A stretch of DNA of 64,000 nucleotides, taken from positions 26,402 through 90,401 of the forward strand of contig NZ_BMPI01000033.1 in assembly GCF_014647515.1 (NCBI RefSeq), read 5' to 3'. The position numbers and the translations under genes are program-made. This document shows positions 8,021-14,829 of the stretch, piece by piece (the stretch's first letter is position 1; every line of letters starts with the position of its first letter). The notes under the pieces were generated by a model that did no database searches, was not told the DNA's origin, and was given only the letters and a program-made list of their open reading frames with translations. This DNA is from Dactylosporangium sucinum. GTDB lineage: Bacteria > Actinomycetota > Actinomycetes > Mycobacteriales > Micromonosporaceae.

Positions 8021-9553
8021 ATGAAGACGTGGGTTCGTAAGTCGCTCAACGTGGGCGTGCTTTCCGCGGGCTTCCTGCTCGTCTCGGGCGGAGCCGCGCA
8101 CGCCGACTGGACGACTGGCTACAACGCCGGCCTGCTCAACGGCAACCAGTTCGACACCACCGTCCAGGTCCCGATCAACCTGTGCGGCAACTCGATCGCC
8201 CTGCTGGGCTTCGCCGACGCCTCCTGCGGCGGCGGCGCGGTCGCGTGGGACGCCGAGAGCGCCACGGCGACCGAGAGCGCGACCACCGAGGACTGGACGA
8301 CCGGCTACAACGTCGGCCTCGCCAACGGCAACCAGTTCGACACCACGCTCCAGGTGCCGGTCAACGTCTGCGGCAACTCCGTCGCGCTGCTGGGCTTCTC
8401 CAGCGCGAACTGCGGCGGCGGCGCCACCGCCATCGACGGCAACGTCGCCATGGCGGACGACAAGGGCCACAAGCGCAAGCACCGCGGTGGCAACGGCGGC
8501 GGCCAGGGCAGCGGCAACGGCAACGGCGACTACACCGAGGGCGTCGGCAACCGCACCGAGGACTGGACCTCCGGGTTCAACGTCGGCGCGCTGAACGGCA
8601 ACCAGTTCGACACGACGGCCCAGCTGCCGATCAACGTCGCCGGCAACTCGCTCGCCCTGCTCGGCTTCTCCAGCGCCTCCAGCGCGGGCGGCTCCTGGGC
8701 GGTCAAGGGCGAGAGCGCCCGCGCCGAGAGCGCGACCACCGAGGACTGGACCACCGGCTACAACGCCGGCCTGCTCAACGGAAACCAGTTCGACACCACG
8801 CTGCAGCTGCCGATCAACCTGTGCGGCAACTCGATCGCGATCCTGGGCTTCTCCAGCGCCAGCTGCGGCGGCGGCGCCGTGGCGGTGGACGGCGGCGCGG
8901 GCAGCGGGCACGGCAACGGTCACGGGCACGGCGGCAACGGCGGCGGCTGGGGCGACGACGACGATGACCAGGGCAACGGCAACGGCGGCTACGGCGGCGC
9001 GGACGCCAACGGCTACGGCAACGGCAACGGCGGCAGCAACGCGTACAGCCACGCGGCCGGCGACGCCAGCGGCGTGATGAGCAACGCCTCCCACGGCAAG
9101 GTGGCCCACAAGGCCAGCAAGGCCAAGAAGAAGAACAAGAGCCAGAGCATCAACCTGGGCGAGCACGGCACCCGCCACGGGACCGGCACGGCCAACGACA
9201 ACGGCTACGGCGCCAACGCCAACAACAACGGCTACGGCAACGGGAACGCCAACAACAACGGCGGCGGCTACGGCGACAACAACGGCTCCGGCTGGGGCGA
9301 CGACGATGACGACAACGGCTGGGGCGGCGGCGACCGCGGCGGCCGGCGTCACCACGGTGGCGGCATGGGCGGCGCCAAGGCCGTCAAGGGCGGCTGCAGC
9401 GACTGGACCACGGGCTACAACGCCGGCCTGCTGAACGGCAACCAGTTCGACACCACGCTGCAGGTCCCGATCAACATCAGCGGCAACTCGCTGAGCATCC
9501 TGGGCCTCTCGCAGGCGCAGAGCGCAGGCGGGGCGGTCGCGTACTCCTGCTGA
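8021..9553 (+). CDS. chaplin-like secreted protein with five repeats
   Basis: 510 residues from ATG 8021, chosen because it opens with a textbook signal peptide (MKTWVRKSLNVGVLSAGF, cleavage after AHA near residue 28). Five repeats of about 45 residues follow, each beginning DWT(T/S)G(Y/F)N and containing NGNQFDTT, then a chaplin-like core such as PINLCGNSIALLGF. Repeats 1, 2 and 4 carry the two spaced cysteines typical of chaplins; repeats 3 and 5 replace them with Ala/Ser. Linkers are Gly/Asn-rich with Asp clusters (WGDDDDD) and a Lys/His-rich block. Chaplins are secreted, surface-active, amyloid-forming proteins that make aerial structures hydrophobic; a similar surface role is inferred. 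A strong terminator follows at 9563-9593. Confidence 0.78.
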   Translation: MKTWVRKSLNVGVLSAGFLLVSGGAAHADWTTGYNAGLLNGNQFDTTVQVPINLCGNSIALLGFADASCGGGAVAWDAESATATESATTEDWTTGYNVGLANGNQFDTTLQVPVNVCGNSVALLGFSSANCGGGATAIDGNVAMADDKGHKRKHRGGNGGGQGSGNGNGDYTEGVGNRTEDWTSGFNVGALNGNQFDTTAQLPINVAGNSLALLGFSSASSAGGSWAVKGESARAESATTEDWTTGYNAGLLNGNQFDTTLQLPINLCGNSIAILGFSSASCGGGAVAVDGGAGSGHGNGHGHGGNGGGWGDDDDDQGNGNGGYGGADANGYGNGNGGSNAYSHAAGDASGVMSNASHGKVAHKASKAKKKNKSQSINLGEHGTRHGTGTANDNGYGANANNNGYGNGNANNNGGGYGDNNGSGWGDDDDDNGWGGGDRGGRRHHGGGMGGAKAVKGGCSDWTTGYNAGLLNGNQFDTTLQVPINISGNSLSILGLSQAQSAGGAVAYSC

Positions 9554-9562
9554 TTCCGGCAC

Positions 9563-9593
9563 CGGGATCCCTCTGATCCGCAGAGGGATCCCG
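9563..9593 (+). terminator. perfect hairpin after the chaplin-like gene
   Basis: CGGGATCCCTCTG (9563-9575) and CAGAGGGATCCCG (9581-9593) form a 13-base-pair perfect stem with a 5-base loop, 10 bases after the stop. No T-tract, as is common in high-GC actinobacteria. Confidence 0.75.
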
Positions 9594-9676
9594 AGGACGC
9601 TGCGGGCACACACCGACCCGTGTCCGGGGTGATCCACCGGGGGCTGCTTTGGAACTTCACCTCCGCGTCGGCTAAC

Positions 9677-9708
9677 CTGAACGATCGTTAGACATGAACG
9701 ATCGTTCA
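9677..9708. promoter_or_regulatory. tandem TetR-type operators before the carboxyltransferase gene
   Basis: Two palindromes with the same core AACGATCGTT: CTGAACGATCGTTAG (9677-9691) and TGAACGATCGTTCA (9695-9708, perfect over 14 bases). Their centres are 17 bases apart. They lie 25 to 56 bases before ATG 9733. A related sequence precedes the TetR gene at 3319, so I infer they bind that regulator. Confidence 0.7.
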
Positions 9709-9732
9709 GGCAGTCGACGCGGAGGTCGCGCC

Positions 9733-11247
9733 ATGGAGGGTGATGCCCTCAACCAGACGCGCAAACGGATCGAGGCCGGGGGCGCGGAGAAGTACCACGC
9801 GGCCAACGCCGCACGCGGCAAGCTGTTCGCGCGCGAGCGGGTCGCGATGCTCGTCGACGAGGGCTTGTTCGTCGAGGACGGCCTCTACGCCAACGCGCTG
9901 GCCGACGGCCTGCCGGCCGACGGGGTGGTGACCGGCTCGGCGACCGTCGACGGGCGGCCGATCTGCCTCATGGCCAACGACTCCACGGTCAAGGCCGGCT
10001 CCTGGGGCGCGCGGACCGTCGAGAAGATCATTCGCATCATCGAGCGCGCCTATGCGGAGCGGGTGCCCATGGTGTACCTCGTGGACTCCGCCGGTGCGCG
10101 CATCACCGACCAGGTCGACCTGTTCCCCGGGCGGCGGGGCGCCGGGCGCATCTTCCACACGCAGGTGCGCGCCAGCGGCAGCATCCCGCAGGCCTGTGCC
10201 CTGTTCGGCCCGTCCGCCGCCGGCGGCGCCTACATCCCCGCGTTCTGCGACGTCGTGGCCATGGTCGAGGGCAACGCGTCGATGTACCTCGGCTCCGACC
10301 GCATGGTCGAGATGGTCACCGGCGAGAAGACCACCCTCGAGGCCATGGGCGGGGCCCGCGTGCACTGCGCCGAGTCCGGCGTCGGTCACTTCCTCTGCAA
10401 GGACGAGGCTTCGGCGATCGAGACGATTCGGCGGTACCTCTCGTTCCTGCCGTCCAGCTACGAGCTTGAGCCGCCGGTGACCGAGGCGCGACCGGCGACC
10501 GGCGTGCCGGACATCCCGGCCAGCGAGCGCCAGGCCTTCGACATGCGCAAGTTCGTCAAGGGCCTGCTGGACGAGGACTCGTACTTCGAGATCCAGGCCC
10601 TCTGGGCCCGCGAGCTCACCGTCGGCTTCGGCCGCCTGGACGGCCGGCCGGTCGGCGTCGTGGCCAACAACTCGATGTTCAAGGGCGGCGTGCTCTTCGT
10701 CGACTCGGCCGACAAGGCCACCCGATTCGTGCAGCTGTGCGACGCGTTCAACCTGCCCCTGCTGTTCCTCGCCGACGTGCCCGGGTTCATGGTCGGCTCG
10801 GCCGTGGAGAAGCAGGGCATCATCCGCCACGGCGCCAAGATGATCACGGCGATCTCCGAGGCGACGGTGCCGAAGATCTGCGTCGTCGTGCGCAAGGCCT
10901 ACGGCGCCGGCCTGTACGCGATGGCCGGCCCCGGCTTCGAGCCCGATGCCACGATCGCGCTCCCGACGGCCAAGATCGCGGTGATGGGCGCCGAGGCCGC
11001 GGTGAACGCCGTCTACGCGAACAAGATCGCCGCGATCGAGGACGACGACGCCCGAGCCGCGTTCGTCGCGCAGAAACGCGCCGAGTACGAGCGGGACATC
11101 GACATCATGCGGCTGGCCGGCGAGCTGGTCGTCGACACGGTCGTCGAGCCGTCCGCGCTGCGGGGCGAGCTGGTCCGCCGGTTCGCTGCCGCGCGGTACA
11201 AGGACCGCACCTTCTCCCGCCGCCGACACGGCGTGACGCCCGTCTAG
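9733..11247 (+). CDS. acyl-CoA carboxylase, carboxyltransferase (beta) subunit
   Basis: 504 residues from ATG 9733, preferred over ATG 9694 because GGAGG lies at 9721-9725 and the earlier start falls inside the operator palindromes. Two crotonase-fold halves are visible: the N-terminal half with VDSAGARITDQVDLFP and FGPSAAGGAYIPAFCD (oxyanion-hole Gly-Gly), and the C-terminal half with VPGFMVGSAVEKQGIIRHG and RKAYGAGLYAMAGPGF. It transfers the carboxyl group from biotin to an acyl-CoA. The overall form is that of the AccD1/methylcrotonyl-type subunits found with branched-chain catabolic genes; exact substrate cannot be fixed by eye. Partner biotin carboxylase is at 4031. Confidence 0.9.
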   Translation: MEGDALNQTRKRIEAGGAEKYHAANAARGKLFARERVAMLVDEGLFVEDGLYANALADGLPADGVVTGSATVDGRPICLMANDSTVKAGSWGARTVEKIIRIIERAYAERVPMVYLVDSAGARITDQVDLFPGRRGAGRIFHTQVRASGSIPQACALFGPSAAGGAYIPAFCDVVAMVEGNASMYLGSDRMVEMVTGEKTTLEAMGGARVHCAESGVGHFLCKDEASAIETIRRYLSFLPSSYELEPPVTEARPATGVPDIPASERQAFDMRKFVKGLLDEDSYFEIQALWARELTVGFGRLDGRPVGVVANNSMFKGGVLFVDSADKATRFVQLCDAFNLPLLFLADVPGFMVGSAVEKQGIIRHGAKMITAISEATVPKICVVVRKAYGAGLYAMAGPGFEPDATIALPTAKIAVMGAEAAVNAVYANKIAAIEDDDARAAFVAQKRAEYERDIDIMRLAGELVVDTVVEPSALRGELVRRFAAARYKDRTFSRRRHGVTPV

Positions 11248-11309
11248 CTGAATTTGGTCGGGGCCTGTCGGCTCTCGACCCGACCCGACCCGTCCGGAGG
11301 AACCCTGTC

Positions 11310-12467
11310 ATGGTCGACTTCTCTCTCGGCGAAGACCTGGAAGCGCTCCGCGCGAGCGTCCGGGAGTTCGCCCACGACGTCGTCGCCCCCGTCATCGGCG
11401 ACTACTACGAACGACACGCCTTCCCCTATGACCTGGTGCGTCAGATGGGCAAGATGGGGCTGTTCGGCCTGCCCTTGCCCGAGGAGTACGGCGGGATGGG
11501 CGGCGACTACCTCGCCCTCTGCGTCGCGTTGGAGGAGCTCGCCCGGGTGGACTCGTCCATCGCGGTCACCCTGGAGGCGGGCATCTCCCTCGGCGCGATG
11601 CCGATCTTCCGGTACGGCACGGAGGACCAACGCCGCCACTGGCTGCCCAAGCTGACGTCGGGCGAGGCGTTGGCCGCGTTCGGCCTGACCGAGCCGGGCG
11701 CCGGCTCCGACGCGGGCGGCACGCGCACCCGCGCGGTCCTCGACGAGGAGACCGGCGAGTGGGTGATCAACGGCTCCAAGGCCTTCATCACCAACTCGGG
11801 CACCGACATCACCGCGCTGGTGACGGTCACGGCGGTCACGGGCACGAACCCGGACGGCTCGAAGGAGCTGTCGGCGATCATCGTGCCCAGCGGTACACCC
11901 GGATTCACGGTGCAGCCGGGCTACTCCAAGGTCGGCTGGTGCGCCTCGGACACCCACGAACTGAACTTCGACAACGTCCGGGTGCCGGCCGCCAACCTGC
12001 TCGGCGAGCGCGGCCGCGGCTACGCCCAGTTCCTGCGCATCCTGGACGAGGGCCGGGTGGCGTTCGCGGCCCTGGGCGTCGGTTTGGCGCAGGGCTGCGT
12101 GGACGAGTCCCTGTCGTACGCCAAGCAGCGCCACGCCTTCGGCCACCCGATCGGCGACTACCAGGCGGTGCAGTTCAAGATCGCGGACATGGAGGCGCGG
12201 GCGCACACGGCCCGCCTGGCGTACCTGGACGCGGCCAGCCGGATGGTCAACGGCCGCGAGTTCAAGCGCCAGGCGGCGATCGCGAAGCTCCAGGCGAGCG
12301 ACGCGGCCGTGGTCAACGCCCGCGAGGCCACCCAGGTCCACGGCGGGTACGGCTTCATGAACGAGACCCCGGTGGCCCGCATGTGGCGCGACGCCAAGAT
12401 CCTGGAGATCGGCGAGGGCACCTCCGAGGTCCAACGCATGATCATCTCACGCTCCCTCGGCCTGTAG
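11310..12467 (+). CDS. acyl-CoA dehydrogenase
   Basis: 385 residues from ATG 11310, with GGAGG at 11296-11300. A flavoprotein that oxidises acyl-CoA to the trans-2-enoyl-CoA and passes electrons to ETF. Visible are AFGLTEPGAGSDAGG (FAD/substrate binding), QVHGGYGFMNE, and EIGEGTSEVQRMI near the C-terminus. The Glu in GEGTSEV occupies the short- and medium-chain dehydrogenase catalytic position; isovaleryl-CoA dehydrogenases normally have Ala there, so a short or 2-methyl-branched acyl-CoA is the more likely substrate. Last gene of the acyl-CoA carboxylase cluster and presumably under the same TetR control. Confidence 0.9.
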   Translation: MVDFSLGEDLEALRASVREFAHDVVAPVIGDYYERHAFPYDLVRQMGKMGLFGLPLPEEYGGMGGDYLALCVALEELARVDSSIAVTLEAGISLGAMPIFRYGTEDQRRHWLPKLTSGEALAAFGLTEPGAGSDAGGTRTRAVLDEETGEWVINGSKAFITNSGTDITALVTVTAVTGTNPDGSKELSAIIVPSGTPGFTVQPGYSKVGWCASDTHELNFDNVRVPAANLLGERGRGYAQFLRILDEGRVAFAALGVGLAQGCVDESLSYAKQRHAFGHPIGDYQAVQFKIADMEARAHTARLAYLDAASRMVNGREFKRQAAIAKLQASDAAVVNAREATQVHGGYGFMNETPVARMWRDAKILEIGEGTSEVQRMIISRSLGL

Positions 12468-12503
12468 CGGGCCCCTACCCGCCCTCCGCGCGGCTCCCCT
12501 TTC

Positions 12504-12583
12504 GCGTCGATCTTGCAGTCGTGGTGCCTGGATTGCGGGTAATCACCCGGGTTTGTCAGGCACCACAACTGCAAGATCGACGC
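12504..12583. repeat. extragenic palindrome, family GCGTCGATCTTGCAG, copy 1
   Basis: Left arm 12504-12530 and right arm 12557-12583 are 27-base inverted repeats with one mismatch, separated by 26 bases that contain their own small palindrome (GGGTAATCACCC). The right arm plus flank matches copy 2 at 50213-50292 almost exactly. It lies after the acyl-CoA dehydrogenase stop and may terminate transcription in both directions. Confidence 0.85.
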
Positions 12584-12680
12584 GGGGTGCGTGCGCGGTC
12601 GGCGTGGGCGGGAATTTGACAGATCTCCGTGGCGGTCCGGGGGATGTTCGGGCCGATGTGCGCCGTGCTTGCATACTCCG

Positions 12681-14765
12681 ATGTTCGCGAAACTGGGCGC
12701 ACTCATGGACCGGTACCGGTGGCCGGTCGTCGGGGTGTGGCTCGTCGTAGTGGCCTGCGGGGCCGTCTTCGGCGGTGGGTTGTTCGACCGGCTGGCGACG
12801 ACCACCACGAACCGGGCCGACAGCGAGTCCGCCGTCGCCCAGGCCACCATCGACCGGATCGCCCCGCAGGGATCCGTGGTCATCGCCGTCATCGAAGGAC
12901 GCGACGTCTACGACGGCGGGCTCAACGCCAGCGTCAGCAAGGCCGCGAACGAGATCCGGACCATGACCGGGGTCAAGGAGGTCAACGACCTCTACACCGG
13001 CCAGGGCGGGCAGATCGGCGCCGACAACATGAGCACCACCGTGCGGGTCGAGCTCGACCCCCGGCTCACGGACGCCGACCGGGAAGCGCTCGAGGACCGG
13101 GTGCGGGACCGGCTCGAGATGATCGAGGCGCCCAAGGTCACCGTCGGCGGGGACAAGATCGCCGAGCGGGCCTTTGCCGAGCAGTCTGTCGACGACCTCG
13201 CCATCGGGGAGAGCGTGGCGTTCGTGGCGCTGCTCGTGGCGCTCGTGCTGATCTTCGGGGGCGTTGTCGCCGCCGGGCTGCCGCTGGCCGTGGCCGTCGC
13301 CGGGGTCGCCGGGTCGCTGCTGCTCCTGCTCGGGCTCAGCTACGTGACCAAGGTCAGCGAGTACTCGCTCAACGTCGTCACGCTGCTCGGTATCGGGCTC
13401 GCCGTCGACTACTCGCTGCTCATCGTCGCGCGGTTCCGGGAGGAGCGGCGCGTCCTGGAGCCGACCGAGGCGCTCGTCGCCGCCACCGAGCGGTCCGGGC
13501 GGGCCGTGCTCATCTCCGGGCTCGCGGTGGCGTTGACGCTCGGCGGGCTGGCCGTGTTCGCCGAGCCGCTGCTCGCCGCGGTCGCGCTGGGCGGGGCGGC
13601 GGTCGTGGTGCTGGCGACGCTGGCCGCGCTCACGTTGGTACCGGCGCTGCTCTCGCTCGCCAAGCACCGGATCAAGGCGTCAACCGAGCCGAAGCGCAAC
13701 GTGCTCGCCCGGCTCGCGACCAAGGCCCAGGCCAAACCCGGGCCGGTCGCCCTCGCGGTCACCGCCGGGCTGCTCGTGCTGGCGGCGCCGCTGCTCGGGG
13801 CCAACTTCGCCAACTCCGACGCGCGGGCGCTGCCGCACAGCAACGAGGCGCGGCAGGCGTACGACGCCCTGCAGACGAAGTTCAACAACAACCATCCCGA
13901 CGACGTCGTGGTGCTGGTCGAGGCCGGGCCCGAGCGCGCCGACGTGCGGATGTTCATGAACCAGATCAACCAGCTCCAGCAGGACGTCTTCCGGCTGGAG
14001 GTGCGCCGCGACGTCCCCAAGGGCTGGACGGTGCTCGACCTGACGCCGAAGGGTGAGGTCGGCGGCGAGGAGTCGTACGACCTGGTCCGCCGGGTGCGGG
14101 CGATGTCGACGCCGTTCCCGAAGTACGTCACGGGCTCCAGCGCCGAGGTCGTCGACTATCGCCAGTCGCTCGCCGGCCGCCTGCCCCTGGCCGCGCTCGT
14201 CGTGCTGCTGGTGACCGTCGTGCTGCTCTTCGCGCTCACCGGGTCGGTGGTCATCCCGCTCAAGGCGGTACTGATGAACCTGCTGACCCTGCTCGCCACG
14301 CTGGGCGTGCTGGTCGTGGTGTTCCAGTGGGGCTGGGGGCAGGTGCCGCTCTTCTTCGACTCGTGGGGCGGCGTCGACCTGACCACTCCGGTCCTGTTGT
14401 TCGTGTTCATCTTCGGCCTGTCCATGGACTACGAGGTGTTCCTGCTTGCCCGGATCAAGGAGGAGTACGACCAACGCCCGGACACCAACCGCGCCGTCCT
14501 GCGGGGCATCACGCGCTCCGGCCCGGTCGTCACGGCGGCCGCGATCTGCATCGGCATCGTGTTCCTCGGCTTCACCTTCGGTGGCCTGGTCGCCGTGAAG
14601 GAGATCGGCGTCGGCATGACGGTGGCGGTGCTCATCGACGTCACGGTGGTGCGCGGCCTGCTCCTGCCGGCGCTCATGACGATGCTCGACAGCTGGAACT
14701 GGTGGGCGCCGCCGTTCCTGCGTCGCCGGCCCGCGGCCGTGATCCGGGAGCGCCAGCGGGTATAG
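12681..14765 (+). CDS. MMPL/RND-family membrane transporter
   Basis: 694 residues from ATG 12681, chosen because the membrane segment RWPVVGVWLVVVACGAVF starts 12 residues in; upstream in-frame sequence is not protein-like. Layout is that of MmpL proteins: TM1, an extracytoplasmic domain (about 40-180), a block of five TM segments containing GIGLAVDYSLLIVARFREE, a second periplasmic loop (about 410-490), then a second TM block with FGLSMDYEVFLLARIKEE. The paired D-Y motifs are the proton-relay residues of the family. These pumps export lipids or hydrophobic compounds using proton motive force; the substrate is not evident. No good ribosome-binding site is seen, so the message may be leaderless. 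Confidence 0.88.
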   Translation: MFAKLGALMDRYRWPVVGVWLVVVACGAVFGGGLFDRLATTTTNRADSESAVAQATIDRIAPQGSVVIAVIEGRDVYDGGLNASVSKAANEIRTMTGVKEVNDLYTGQGGQIGADNMSTTVRVELDPRLTDADREALEDRVRDRLEMIEAPKVTVGGDKIAERAFAEQSVDDLAIGESVAFVALLVALVLIFGGVVAAGLPLAVAVAGVAGSLLLLLGLSYVTKVSEYSLNVVTLLGIGLAVDYSLLIVARFREERRVLEPTEALVAATERSGRAVLISGLAVALTLGGLAVFAEPLLAAVALGGAAVVVLATLAALTLVPALLSLAKHRIKASTEPKRNVLARLATKAQAKPGPVALAVTAGLLVLAAPLLGANFANSDARALPHSNEARQAYDALQTKFNNNHPDDVVVLVEAGPERADVRMFMNQINQLQQDVFRLEVRRDVPKGWTVLDLTPKGEVGGEESYDLVRRVRAMSTPFPKYVTGSSAEVVDYRQSLAGRLPLAALVVLLVTVVLLFALTGSVVIPLKAVLMNLLTLLATLGVLVVVFQWGWGQVPLFFDSWGGVDLTTPVLLFVFIFGLSMDYEVFLLARIKEEYDQRPDTNRAVLRGITRSGPVVTAAAICIGIVFLGFTFGGLVAVKEIGVGMTVAVLIDVTVVRGLLLPALMTMLDSWNWWAPPFLRRRPAAVIRERQRV

Positions 14766-14829
14766 ATCAACGTCGTGGTTCTGACGCCCGGCTTCTTCGC
14801 GGGCACCTCCGGAAGTACCCTTCCTCAAC

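Noticed and set aside
7643..9637. 664-residue Ala/Val-rich minus-strand frame opposite the chaplin-like gene
   Set aside because: Its apparent repeats merely mirror the repeats of the chaplin-like coding sequence.
11310..12467. Isovaleryl-CoA dehydrogenase identity for the acyl-CoA dehydrogenase
   Set aside because: Glu in GEGTSEV occupies the position that is Ala in isovaleryl-CoA dehydrogenases, so I kept the general name despite the leucine-pathway neighbours.
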